A stretch of 64,000 nt of DNA from RGIG7213 sp045540335. Its GTDB lineage: Bacteria; Bacillota; Clostridia; Oscillospirales; CAG-272. A program made the translations under genes and the position numbers. Each line of letters opens with the position of its first letter. Position 1 is the stretch's first letter. Where the stretch lies: positions 1 through 64,000 of the forward strand of contig JAZQHC010000037.1 in assembly GCA_045540335.1 (NCBI GenBank), written 5' to 3'. Of this stretch, positions 51,738 through 61,159 are shown in pieces. The notes under the pieces were generated by a model. That model had not been told where the DNA came from, searched no databases, and saw nothing but the letters and a program-made list of their open reading frames with translations.

Positions 51738-53942
51738 ATGGAAGAAAACAGAAACGAAACATATATAACGATCCAGCAACTGATGAAAGAGCTGGATTCA
51801 ACAGGCAAGCATTACGACAGGGAAAAAATACTTAAAGCGTACGATTTTTCCGCAATGCTGCACGAAGGGCAGTTTCGCCAAAGCGGCGAGCCGTATATAA
51901 CCCACCCGCTTTCCGTTGCTTGTATTGCGGTAAGTCTTGGGCTCGATACGGATTCGGTGTGTGCGGCACTTCTGCACGATACGGTGGAGGATTGCGCCGA
52001 TAAGGTAAATCTTGCCGTAATAAAGAAGGAATTCGGCCAAACCGTTGCCAATCTTGTAGATGGATTAACAAAGCTTGTGGAATTTCCTTTTGAAGACAAA
52101 GAAGAGGCGCACATGGAAAACCTGCGCAAAATGTTCCTTGCCATGTCGAAGGATATCCGCGTGCTTTTCATAAAATTGTGCGACAGGGTACATAATATGC
52201 GCACCCTTGATGGCAAGCCCGAAGAAAAAAGGCGCGTTATCGCGTTGGAAACGATGTATGTTTACGCACCGTTGGCGCATAGGCTTGGTATGCAAAAGAT
52301 AAAGCAAGAGCTGGAAAAGCGCTCGCTTTCCTATCTTGACCCGATAGGCTATGAAGAGGTTCGCCACGATATTATGCGTAAATTTGGCGAAAATAAGGAC
52401 TTTTTACAACGCGCCAAAGACCTTGTTTCGGAAAAGCTTGAAGAAAATAATATAAAATTTACCTTGCAAGGCAGGGTGAAATCGGTATATAGCATCTATA
52501 AAAAGATGTACAACCAAAATAAAAGCTTCGACGAAATATACGATTTTTACGCTATCAGAATAATAGTTGATACCGAGCTTGAGTGTTATACCGTTTTGGG
52601 TATTATCCATGATATGTTTCACTCTATGCCGGGCAGATTCAAGGATTATATATCAACGCCGAAGCCTAATATGTACCGAAGCCTGCACACGACGGTAATC
52701 GGGCGCGACGGCATTCCTTTTGAAGTGCAGATAAGAACGTACGAAATGCACCAGATAGCAGAATACGGTATTGCCGCAAACTGGAAATACAAAACGGGTG
52801 CGACCGCATCTGCCGATATCGACAAAAAATTAAAATGGATATCTGAATTTGTAGAAACGGAAAACGACACTAAAGACCCTGACGAGTTTCTTAATGCCCT
52901 TAAAGTGGATATTTTCCAAGACGAGGTTTTTGCATTTACCCCCAAGGGCGACGTTATAGCTTTGCCGTCGGGCTCTACTGTTATAGATTTTGCATACGCC
53001 ATACATTCGGCTGTCGGCAATAAAATGGTGGGCGCAAAGGTAAACGGTATGATAGTGCCGATAGACCACGTGCTTGCAAACGGCGAGATAATAGAAATAT
53101 TAACCTCGAGCCAATCAAAAGGGCCAAGCCGCGATTGGCTTAAGATAGTTAAAACGGGCGATGCGCGCAACAAGATACGCCAGTGGTTCAAAAAAGAACA
53201 GCGCGCAGAAAATATCGTAATGGGAAAGGCCGAAATAGACAGAGAGCTTCACCGTTTCGGATATACCTGTTCTGAAGCACAGAAAAACGAGGTGGTTCTT
53301 AACGTTGCACGCCGTATCGGCATACAAGACGTTGACGATGCGTATAACATAATCGGTTACGGCGGTCTTAACGTTTCGAAAATATCCGCCAAGCTGAAGG
53401 ACGAATTTGAAAGAATAGTAAAGCCATCCACAGCGGAAAAGCCCACGCTTGACGATATGGCGCAGGCAAATAAGAAAAAGGTTAAAAAATCGACAAGCGG
53501 CGTTATTGTCGATGGCGTAGATGGCTGCGTTGTTAAATTCGCAAAATGCTGTACGCCTATACCGGGCGATGCTATTTTGGGCTTTATAACCAAGGGCTTC
53601 GGTATATCAATACATCGAAGCGATTGTGCTAATATCAGACCGCAGCTTGAAAATTATGAAAATAAAGACAGGTTCGTAAGTGCAGAATGGGCAAACAGCA
53701 AAGACGACGGCATGTTTGAAAGCACCGTATGCGTTGTTGCACATAACAGTATAAACGTCGTGGCAGACCTTACCGCCGCCGTTGCTGAAATGCGTGTAAA
53801 CTTAATTGCGATAAATATGCAAAACGAAAACGGCGCGATAACGGTTAATTTAACGCTGTGCTGCCGCAATACAGAGCATCTGCACCAGATAATATCCCGA
53901 TTGAGGGCTATAAAAGACGTTGAAAATGTAACGAGAGGATAA
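51738..53942 (+). CDS. relA: bifunctional (p)ppGpp synthetase/hydrolase Rel
   Basis: A 734-residue Rel enzyme that makes and degrades (p)ppGpp. The HD hydrolase (HEGQFRQSGEPYITHPLSVA, LLHDTVEDC), synthetase (RFKDYISTPKPNMYRSLHT, QIRTYEMHQIAEYGIAA), TGS (about 395-455) and C-terminal ACT domain are all present. RFKD in the synthetase loop matches bifunctional Rel rather than ExDD-type RelA. The start at 51738 lies 15 bp after recJ. Confidence 0.97.
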   Translation: MEENRNETYITIQQLMKELDSTGKHYDREKILKAYDFSAMLHEGQFRQSGEPYITHPLSVACIAVSLGLDTDSVCAALLHDTVEDCADKVNLAVIKKEFGQTVANLVDGLTKLVEFPFEDKEEAHMENLRKMFLAMSKDIRVLFIKLCDRVHNMRTLDGKPEEKRRVIALETMYVYAPLAHRLGMQKIKQELEKRSLSYLDPIGYEEVRHDIMRKFGENKDFLQRAKDLVSEKLEENNIKFTLQGRVKSVYSIYKKMYNQNKSFDEIYDFYAIRIIVDTELECYTVLGIIHDMFHSMPGRFKDYISTPKPNMYRSLHTTVIGRDGIPFEVQIRTYEMHQIAEYGIAANWKYKTGATASADIDKKLKWISEFVETENDTKDPDEFLNALKVDIFQDEVFAFTPKGDVIALPSGSTVIDFAYAIHSAVGNKMVGAKVNGMIVPIDHVLANGEIIEILTSSQSKGPSRDWLKIVKTGDARNKIRQWFKKEQRAENIVMGKAEIDRELHRFGYTCSEAQKNEVVLNVARRIGIQDVDDAYNIIGYGGLNVSKISAKLKDEFERIVKPSTAEKPTLDDMAQANKKKVKKSTSGVIVDGVDGCVVKFAKCCTPIPGDAILGFITKGFGISIHRSDCANIRPQLENYENKDRFVSAEWANSKDDGMFESTVCVVAHNSINVVADLTAAVAEMRVNLIAINMQNENGAITVNLTLCCRNTEHLHQIISRLRAIKDVENVTRG

Positions 53943-53951
53943 TCAAACGAT

Positions 53952-54401
53952 ATGAGGGCGATAGTTCAAAGGGTAAATTCCGCAAGCGTGACGGTTGACG
54001 GGCAAATCACCGGCAAGTGCGAAAAAGGCTATCTTGTTTTTCTCGGCATAGGCAAGGAAGACGACGAGAAAACCGCAGAAAAGCTTTGCGAAAAGATAGT
54101 TAAAATGCGGATATTTGAAGACGAAAACGGTAAAATAAATCTGTCAATAGGGCAGGTTGGCGGCAGTATGCTGGTAGTTTCACAATTTACACTTTATGCA
54201 AATTGTGCACACGGAAACAGGCCCGAGTTTTTCTCTTCCGCCCCGCCGGATAAGGCAAACGCCTTGTACGAGCATTTTGTAAAACACGCAAAAACGCTTG
54301 TTGGCGAGGTTCAAACGGGCGTATTCGGCGCGTATATGCAGGTTGCCATTGATAACGACGGACCCTTTACAATCTATCTTGATACGGAAATGTTAAAATG
54401 A
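53952..54401 (+). CDS. dtd: D-aminoacyl-tRNA deacylase
   Basis: A 149-residue proofreading enzyme that removes D-amino acids from tRNA. The SQFTLYA catalytic motif is intact and the Gly-cisPro motif reads NDGPFTIYLD, with Phe where Val is commoner. The rel-dtd order is common in Firmicutes. Overlaps hemZ by 4 bp. Confidence 0.97.
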   Translation: MRAIVQRVNSASVTVDGQITGKCEKGYLVFLGIGKEDDEKTAEKLCEKIVKMRIFEDENGKINLSIGQVGGSMLVVSQFTLYANCAHGNRPEFFSSAPPDKANALYEHFVKHAKTLVGEVQTGVFGAYMQVAIDNDGPFTIYLDTEMLK

Positions 54402-55876
54402 AGCTTATTATTGAAGGTGATATAGGCAGATACTATCTGCAAACGTTGTGCTTGTTGTTTTTTCCGGGCGCAAAATTTTCAGAATCGGAAGAAATAACCC
54501 CCACTACCCCTGTGGTTACGGTAAAGCTTCGCTGTGACAGCCTCGGTGCTGATGCAGAGGCTACCCTTGCCATAGGCGATAGGTCGGTAACGAAAACGCA
54601 TAGGGAAGAATACGGCACAACAACAAAAAAGAAAACAGAAAACATGGCGGCAAGTAAGGCGTTTTTCAGTGCCGCAGAAACCTTTTTCGGATATACCCCG
54701 TCTTGGGGAATAATGACGGGCGTCCGTCCTACGAAAATAGTGCTTGATTACCTTAATTCCGGTATGAATAAAGAACAGACGGTTAAAGAATTAAGGCGCG
54801 AATATCTTCTTTACCCCAAAAAGGCAATGCTTGCGGCAGATATTGCAAGAAACGAACAGAAGATAATTAAAAAGTATCCGTTGGATACGTGCTCGGTGTA
54901 TATATCAATACCGTTTTGCCCAACGAGGTGCTCGTATTGCTCGTTTGTAAGCTTTACTACCAAAAAGCTTCTTGCGCTTATCCCTGCGTATCTTGAAGCT
55001 TTGAAGGTAGAGCTTTCGCTTATCGCACGCCAAATAAAACAATCGGGGTTTAAATTAAAAACGGTGTATATAGGCGGCGGCACACCCACGACTTTAAGCG
55101 AAGCACAGCTTGAAGACCTGCTTTCCTATATAGACGAATTGTTTGATACTGCCGGCCTTGATGAATTTACCCTTGAAGCAGGCAGGCCCGACACCATAAC
55201 GAAAAAGAAGCTGCAAAGCGCAAAAAATCATAACGTAACAAGAATAAGTATAAATCCGCAAACGCTTAATAATTTCGTTTTGCAGGAAATCGACCGCCGC
55301 CACACCGCCGAAATGTTCTTCAAGGCGTATGAAATGGCAAGGGAAAGCGGTATTCCCTGCATCAATACAGACCTTATAATCGGCTTGCCGACGGACCATT
55401 TCGAATCGTATTCCAACACGCTTGATAAAATAATAGAGCTTGCGCCCGAAAATATAACCGCACATACCTTCTGTGTAAAAAGAAGTGCGGATATTTTGAA
55501 GGAAGAAGGCGCAGATATCTACGCCAGGGAAAATTACGAGGTTTCCAAATGCGTTGACTATACGCAGATCATGATGAAAAAAGCAGGCTATATTCCGTAT
55601 TATATGTACAAGCAGAAAAACGCCGTAGGCAATTTCGAAAACGTCGGTTTTTGCAAAAAGGGAACAGAGGGGCTTTATAATATTCTCATGATGGAGGAAA
55701 TACATTCAATATTTTCCGCAGGCGCAGGTGCTGTTACAAAGCTTGTCGGCGAAAGAAACGTAAAAATAGAACGAATATTTAATCCTAAATATCCATATGA
55801 ATATTTAGAGCAGGACCGTAACGAGGTTTTCTGCCAGACGCAACAAATGATAGAAAAGTTTTTCGTTAAGGCTTAA
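54398..55876 (+). CDS. hemZ: HemZ-type radical SAM protein (coproporphyrinogen oxidase-like)
   Basis: A 492-residue radical SAM protein. The N-terminal 160 residues are the HemZ extension (WGIMTGVRPTK), then FCPTRCSYCSF is the CxxxCxxC cluster motif, followed by the GGGTPTTL and EAGRPDTI motifs. Named for coproporphyrinogen III dehydrogenase, but Clostridia without haem synthesis carry it too, so the in vivo substrate is uncertain. Confidence 0.92.
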   Translation: MKLIIEGDIGRYYLQTLCLLFFPGAKFSESEEITPTTPVVTVKLRCDSLGADAEATLAIGDRSVTKTHREEYGTTTKKKTENMAASKAFFSAAETFFGYTPSWGIMTGVRPTKIVLDYLNSGMNKEQTVKELRREYLLYPKKAMLAADIARNEQKIIKKYPLDTCSVYISIPFCPTRCSYCSFVSFTTKKLLALIPAYLEALKVELSLIARQIKQSGFKLKTVYIGGGTPTTLSEAQLEDLLSYIDELFDTAGLDEFTLEAGRPDTITKKKLQSAKNHNVTRISINPQTLNNFVLQEIDRRHTAEMFFKAYEMARESGIPCINTDLIIGLPTDHFESYSNTLDKIIELAPENITAHTFCVKRSADILKEEGADIYARENYEVSKCVDYTQIMMKKAGYIPYYMYKQKNAVGNFENVGFCKKGTEGLYNILMMEEIHSIFSAGAGAVTKLVGERNVKIERIFNPKYPYEYLEQDRNEVFCQTQQMIEKFFVKA

Positions 55877-55897
55877 CGAAAATAAAAGGAAAAAAAT

Positions 55898-56812
55898 ATG
55901 TACCTGTACGATAAAATATTCGCTTCCGAAAAGGAAAAATACGATTTTGTAAACGCCTGCGATAAAGATTTTTTCGGCAAGATAGCCGATGCCGCAGATA
56001 ATATAGCAAAAGATAAGCATATTCGCTTTATATTGCTTGCCGGGCCGTCGTGCTCGGGAAAAACCTCCGCAACAGAGGTTATAACAAAAACGTTGATTAA
56101 AGACGGCCGCGGCGTTTTAAGTGTTTCGATTGATGATTTTTTTAAAGATTCCGCACAACAGAAAAAGCAGATACACAATGCTGATCAGAATATAGATTTT
56201 GAATCTATCAAAGCACTTGATTACGAATATTTTTGCGAATGTGTAAAGCTGCTTAAGGAATTGAAGCCAACCGCTATCCCCACGTTTGATTTTGTCATGG
56301 GAAGGCGCAGTGCATACCGCACGATGCACCCTGATGAAAATACTATAATAATATTTGAGGGAATACAGGCAGTTTACCCCGAAATAACGCGCCTTTTTAA
56401 CAGCGATGAATGTAAAAGCGTTTTTATCTGTGTAGATACCGATGTAAATGCTTACGGCAGCGATTTTACGAAACGTCAGCTTCGATTTGCACGCCGTCTT
56501 GTAAGGGATAACCTGTTCAGAGGGGCAGACGCACAGCTTACATTCCGCCTTTGGAAGGGCGTTGTTGAAAATGAAGAGGTAAATATAATGCCGTACGCCG
56601 CAGGTGCGGATATACGCATAAATTCTTTCGTGCCTTACGAGGTAAACGTGCTTGCACCGTTTGTAAAAAAGGTACTTGCAGGGTTGCCTGATGGCTCGGA
56701 ATATTCGCAAACGGCAAAAGAATTTTTGAAAAAGTACGAAAATGTTCCTGAAATAACGCATAAATACGTACCTGAAAACTCCTTTTTTACGGAATTTATA
56801 GGTAAAGAATAA
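55898..56812 (+). CDS. uridine-kinase-like nucleoside kinase
   Basis: A 304-residue P-loop kinase of the PRK/Udk family: Walker A AGPSCSGKTS (about 48-57), SIDDFFKD, and FEGIQAV. Related Clostridia proteins are usually about 550 residues with an N-terminal TGS/ThrRS-like part; this one lacks it. It lies 21 bp after hemZ with a weak AAAGGA site. Substrate not certain. Confidence 0.88.
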   Translation: MYLYDKIFASEKEKYDFVNACDKDFFGKIADAADNIAKDKHIRFILLAGPSCSGKTSATEVITKTLIKDGRGVLSVSIDDFFKDSAQQKKQIHNADQNIDFESIKALDYEYFCECVKLLKELKPTAIPTFDFVMGRRSAYRTMHPDENTIIIFEGIQAVYPEITRLFNSDECKSVFICVDTDVNAYGSDFTKRQLRFARRLVRDNLFRGADAQLTFRLWKGVVENEEVNIMPYAAGADIRINSFVPYEVNVLAPFVKKVLAGLPDGSEYSQTAKEFLKKYENVPEITHKYVPENSFFTEFIGKE

Positions 56813-56838
56813 AACGATTTTAAAGGAAAGATAAAAAG

Positions 56839-57606
56839 ATGATAATTATCGGTGAAAAATTAAACAGCTCAATTCCCAAAACGATGCAGGCATACGCCAA
56901 TCAAGATGATGCGTACGTAATATCGCTTATCAAAGCGATGGCAGAAAACGGCGCAGATTACATAGACGTAAATACCGCGCTTTGCGAAGACGAAATATCA
57001 ATGATGCAAAAAATCACCGCTTTCGTTTTGGAAAATACCTCTTGCGGCGTTGTGGTGGATTCGCCCGATATCAACGTTATTTGTAAATGTGCATCTCTTA
57101 TAGATAACAGGGATATTATCCTTAATTCCGTAAAATATGAAGAATTGCCCATTGCATTGCCCGTTATAAAAGGTAAAAACGCAGGCTTTGTTTGTATGCT
57201 TTGCCAGGATACGTTGGAAGAAAGGCTTGATGTAGCAGAAAAAACCGTTGCGTATGCCCGGCAAAACGGAATTTTAAAAGAAAAAATCTTCTTCGACGTG
57301 GCAACGCAATCAATAGCAACGGATAGCGAAAGCGCAATACTTTCGTTAAATACCATAAAAGCGATAAAAGATAAATGGTGCGATGTTAAAACCGTGTGCG
57401 GTCTTTCAAACGCTTCGTTCGGTTTGCCGAAAAGGGCAAGTATAAATTCCGCATATCTTACGTGTGCCGTTTGGCAAGGGCTTGACAGTGCGATTATGGA
57501 TAACACAAGCCCCGTTATGCAAATGGCTGTAAAAGCAGCAGAGGTAATTGCAGGAAAAGACGAGTACTGCATGGAATATATTAGTTATGTGAGAGAAAAT
57601 CAATGA
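56839..57606 (+). CDS. AcsE-like methyltetrahydrofolate methyltransferase (pterin-binding fold)
   Basis: A 255-residue TIM-barrel of the pterin-binding (DHPS) family, close to methyltetrahydrofolate:corrinoid/iron-sulfur methyltransferases in length. Motifs: GEKLNSS at the start (usual GERIN), NGADYIDVNTAL, VVVDSPD and CGLSNASFGLPKRASIN. No CO-dehydrogenase/acetyl-CoA synthase genes are nearby, so it is probably part of a different methyl-transfer route. It overlaps the amidohydrolase gene by 4 bp. Confidence 0.9.
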   Translation: MIIIGEKLNSSIPKTMQAYANQDDAYVISLIKAMAENGADYIDVNTALCEDEISMMQKITAFVLENTSCGVVVDSPDINVICKCASLIDNRDIILNSVKYEELPIALPVIKGKNAGFVCMLCQDTLEERLDVAEKTVAYARQNGILKEKIFFDVATQSIATDSESAILSLNTIKAIKDKWCDVKTVCGLSNASFGLPKRASINSAYLTCAVWQGLDSAIMDNTSPVMQMAVKAAEVIAGKDEYCMEYISYVRENQ

Positions 57607-58895
57607 AAACCTTAATACAAAACATTACCGTAATTTATGAAAACGGCTCGTACGACGATAAAATGTACGTTGCATACGAAAACGATCGTTTTACCTATAT
57701 TGGAAAAACGGCACCCGAAGGCGTATTTGACAGAAAAATAGACGGAAACGGCAAAATGATGATCCCCGGGCTTTATAACTGCCATACCCATACACCGATG
57801 ACGCATTTTCGCGGCATGGCAGAAGACCTTCCGCTTGACCGTTGGCTTAACGAGGCGATATTCCCCGCAGAGGATAAGCTTAACGGTCAGATAGCCGCAC
57901 TCGGTACGACGCTTTCATGCGCAGAGATGATCGCAAGCGGCACGGTATCAATGTCGGATATGTATTTTTTCTGTACCGACCTTGCCGATGCAATAGGCAA
58001 AACGGGTATGCGTGCCAATATCTGCAGAAGCGTTGTTGCATTTGATGAAGGTGCAGACGTTAAAAATGATCCGCGCATGGCAGAAGGGGTAGAGCTGTTT
58101 GAAAAATTCAACGATACCTTTAACGGCAGAATAAAAACGGAAATGTCCGTTCATGCTGAATATACGAATACGGCAAAATCTTGCGAATATATAGCTTATC
58201 TTGCTGAAAAATACGGCTGCGGCGTGCACGTTCATTTATCGGAAACCGAAAAAGAACACGAAGAAGCAAAGCAACGCCGCCAAATGACAGCGTGCGAATT
58301 TTTCGAAAAAACAGGTCTGTTCAACAGCAGGGCAACAGCGGCGCATTGCGTATGGCTTGAAGACGGCGACGTTGATATTCTTGCAAAGCACGGTGTTTCA
58401 GTTGCACATAACCCTATAAGCAATCTGAAGCTCGGTTCGGGCGTTGCACCGATTGAAAAGTTTGTAAATAAGGGTGTAAACGTCGTTTTGGGTACAGACG
58501 GCGCCGCATCAAATAACAGGTTAAGTATTATAAACGAAATGAATGCTGCCGCGCTGATCCATAGGGGCTTCGGCAGAAAAGCAGATTTTCCGCGTGTTGA
58601 TTCAATAGTTCCAATGGCTACCGTCAACGGTGCAAAAGCACAGGGCAGGGAAAACTGCGGAAGAATAAAAGAAGGCTTCAAGGCAGATTTTGCTTTGATA
58701 GACGTAACAAGATGTCACAATTTCCCGTCTTTTTCACCTATAAACACTTTGATATACACGGTTTATTCAACCGACGTTTGTATGACGGTGTGCGACGGCG
58801 AAACTCTTTACGAAAACGGTGTATTTAAAACGATAGATATTGAAAAACTTACGTTTGATATGAAAAGGTATAAATCTCTGTTTGCGGAGGGTTAA
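57603..58895 (+). CDS. MTA/SAH deaminase-like amidohydrolase
   Basis: A 430-residue metal-dependent hydrolase of the MtaD/SsnA group, which deaminates 5'-methylthioadenosine, S-adenosylhomocysteine or related compounds. Metal motifs NCHTHTPMT, VHVHLSETEKEH, AAHCVWL and LGTDGAASNN are intact. Coupling to the AcsE-like gene suggests joint work in methyl or SAM turnover. The stop codon is directly followed by the TTG start of the flippase gene. Confidence 0.93.
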   Translation: MKTLIQNITVIYENGSYDDKMYVAYENDRFTYIGKTAPEGVFDRKIDGNGKMMIPGLYNCHTHTPMTHFRGMAEDLPLDRWLNEAIFPAEDKLNGQIAALGTTLSCAEMIASGTVSMSDMYFFCTDLADAIGKTGMRANICRSVVAFDEGADVKNDPRMAEGVELFEKFNDTFNGRIKTEMSVHAEYTNTAKSCEYIAYLAEKYGCGVHVHLSETEKEHEEAKQRRQMTACEFFEKTGLFNSRATAAHCVWLEDGDVDILAKHGVSVAHNPISNLKLGSGVAPIEKFVNKGVNVVLGTDGAASNNRLSIINEMNAAALIHRGFGRKADFPRVDSIVPMATVNGAKAQGRENCGRIKEGFKADFALIDVTRCHNFPSFSPINTLIYTVYSTDVCMTVCDGETLYENGVFKTIDIEKLTFDMKRYKSLFAEG

Positions 58896-60479
58896 TTGAA
58901 AACCGATAAAAAAAACACCCTTATTTCGGGTGTGTTCATACTTACTGCGGCTAATTTGCTTGTAAAGGTTATAGGCCTTGTTTTTAAAATACCCATTCAG
59001 CGCCTTATAGGTGACGAGGGTATGGGATACTTCAATATGGCGTATAACATTTATTCGTGGCTGTACCTCGTTTCAACGGCAGGGCTTCCCGTTGCGATAT
59101 CCGTAATGGTAAGCGCGCAAAACGCAAAGGGCTATGGGAAAAACGCAAAAAAAGTGTTTTCCGTTGCCGTTGGGCTGTTTTCGATAATAGGCTTGGCGTG
59201 TGCGCTTTCAATGTTTCTTTTTTCACGCAAAATAGCAAGCGCCGTCGAAATGGAAAATGCGTATCTCTGCGCTATGGCGATTGCCCCTACGTTGTTTTTT
59301 GTGTGTATTTCCTCTGCTGTGCGCGGATATTTTCAAGGGTTTGGCAATATGGCTGTAACGGCGGTTTCGCAGGTTACGGAATCGGCAGGTAAGGTGATTT
59401 TCGGCCTTATTTTTGCAATTTACTCTATATCAAAGGGGTACCCTGTTTACGTAACTGCGGCATTTGCAATCAGCGGCGTTACCGTTGGAACGTTTCTTTC
59501 AATGGTGTTTTGCATAATTTGTAAGTCGTTTTTCTCGCCAAAATTAACAGGCGATGGCGATATTTCAAGAAAAACCGTTTTCAAACAGCTTATATCGGTT
59601 GCTTTTCCCATAACTGTATCTTCATCTATAATAGGCCTGATAAACGTGGTAGATACGGTGATTTCGGCAAGCCGCCTGCAGGATATCGGGTATTCACAAA
59701 TACAAGCAACGGAAATATACGGAAACTATACAACGCTTGCCGTTTCGCTTTTCAATATGCCCACGGTGCTTATATACCCAATTGCCTGTGCGGTCGTTCC
59801 GCACCTTACGAAAATATTTACCATGGGTAAAAATGCAGAAAAGGTAATTTCTTCGACGGTTAAAACCGCTTGCGTAATTTCTGCCCCGTGTGCCGTTGGC
59901 CTTGGTGTGTTATCATATAACATACTTTCGCTGCTTTTTTTAAAAAGCTCTGCCGCGCTTGCCGCGCCTATGCTTACTGCACTTGCCCCGTCGGTGTTTT
60001 TCTGTGCAATGCTTTCGGTTACAAACAGCGTTCTGCAAGCATCGTCAAATGAACGGCTTCCCATTATTTCAATGATAACCGGTATAGCGGTAAAGCTTAT
60101 CTCATCGTATATTCTTATAGGAATACCGCAAATAGGCAGGCTGGGCATTCCGCTTGGCACGTGTCTTTGCTATCTTGTAATAATAATAATGAATTTTATA
60201 TTTATGTGCAAAAAAACACACGTTTCCTTCAACGTTTTCCAAACTTTTGTAAAGCCTGCTGTCTGTGCGTCGATTTGCGGCGCCTCGGCGTATTTTTCAA
60301 ATCTTGCCGTTATGAAGTTTACAGATTCGTCATTTGCGGTTTTTCTGCCGATATTTGCAGCCGTTACGGTGTATGCAGTTTGCATATTTAAAACGAAAAC
60401 GGTGGATAAATACGATATTTTGTATCTGCCCAAGGGCGAAAAAATTTGTTCAATTCTTGAAAAATTTAAATTGATATAA
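58896..60479 (+). CDS. polysaccharide/lipid II flippase, SpoVB/YabM type
   Basis: A 527-residue MOP-superfamily exporter with about 14 membrane helices. The N-terminus (ILTAANLLVKVIGLVFKIP, GDEGMGYFNMAYNIYSWL) is typical of SpoVB and YabM. It starts with TTG at 58896, immediately after the amidohydrolase stop, with GGAGG 5 bases upstream. The next gene is mazG, as in B. subtilis yabM-yabN, which favours the YabM-type lipid II flippase over SpoVB proper. Confidence 0.92.
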   Translation: MKTDKKNTLISGVFILTAANLLVKVIGLVFKIPIQRLIGDEGMGYFNMAYNIYSWLYLVSTAGLPVAISVMVSAQNAKGYGKNAKKVFSVAVGLFSIIGLACALSMFLFSRKIASAVEMENAYLCAMAIAPTLFFVCISSAVRGYFQGFGNMAVTAVSQVTESAGKVIFGLIFAIYSISKGYPVYVTAAFAISGVTVGTFLSMVFCIICKSFFSPKLTGDGDISRKTVFKQLISVAFPITVSSSIIGLINVVDTVISASRLQDIGYSQIQATEIYGNYTTLAVSLFNMPTVLIYPIACAVVPHLTKIFTMGKNAEKVISSTVKTACVISAPCAVGLGVLSYNILSLLFLKSSAALAAPMLTALAPSVFFCAMLSVTNSVLQASSNERLPIISMITGIAVKLISSYILIGIPQIGRLGIPLGTCLCYLVIIIMNFIFMCKKTHVSFNVFQTFVKPAVCASICGASAYFSNLAVMKFTDSSFAVFLPIFAAVTVYAVCIFKTKTVDKYDILYLPKGEKICSILEKFKLI

Positions 60480-60489
60480 GGAAGAAAAA

Positions 60490-61158
60490 ATGGATAAAAA
60501 AACGGAACTTAAAAACAAAACCAATTATACCTTCGACGATCTTCTTTCTGTGTTGAAAATTTTGCGTTCTCCGGGCGGATGTCCGTGGGATGCCGAGCAA
60601 ACGCACCAATCCATAAGAGGGAATTTTATTGAAGAAGTGTACGAGGCTATCGAGGGCATCGACAATAACGATGATGAAATAATGAAAGAAGAGCTTGGCG
60701 ACGTTCTTTTACAGGTCGTTTTTCACGCACAGATCGCCGCTGACGACGGCAGATACAATATCCACGACGTTATCAACGGCATCTGCCGAAAATTGATAAT
60801 TCGCCACCCGCACGTTTTCGGTGACGTTACAGTTGGTTCTACAGAAGAGGTGCTTTCAAATTGGAATGCCATAAAAATGCAAACGAAAGGACAAAGCACC
60901 GCGAAAGAATCTGTTGAAGGCATATCAAAATCTCTTCCCTCACTGGTAAGAAGTGAAAAAATAGCATCAAAGCTTCATAAATATGGCGCACCGTACGCCA
61001 CAAAAGATGATATTATCACTTTAAGTAAAGAACTTGACGGCGAAGAAAGCGTCGGAAAATTATTGTATGCAATCACATCATATGCAAAATCTCTTGAAAT
61101 TGACGGCGAACAATCACTTTACAACGAATGTGGCCGCATTGCGGAGGATATGAAATAA
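60490..61158 (+). CDS. mazG: nucleoside triphosphate pyrophosphohydrolase MazG
   Basis: A 222-residue house-cleaning NTP pyrophosphatase. The catalytic helices show EEVYEAIEGID and EELGDVLLQVVFHA (EExxE and ExxD), after the PGGCPWDAEQTHQS signature. The C-terminal half is shortened compared with the 260-residue E. coli form but keeps RSEKIASKLHKYG. Confidence 0.95.
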   Translation: MDKKTELKNKTNYTFDDLLSVLKILRSPGGCPWDAEQTHQSIRGNFIEEVYEAIEGIDNNDDEIMKEELGDVLLQVVFHAQIAADDGRYNIHDVINGICRKLIIRHPHVFGDVTVGSTEEVLSNWNAIKMQTKGQSTAKESVEGISKSLPSLVRSEKIASKLHKYGAPYATKDDIITLSKELDGEESVGKLLYAITSYAKSLEIDGEQSLYNECGRIAEDMK

Positions 61159-61159
61159 G

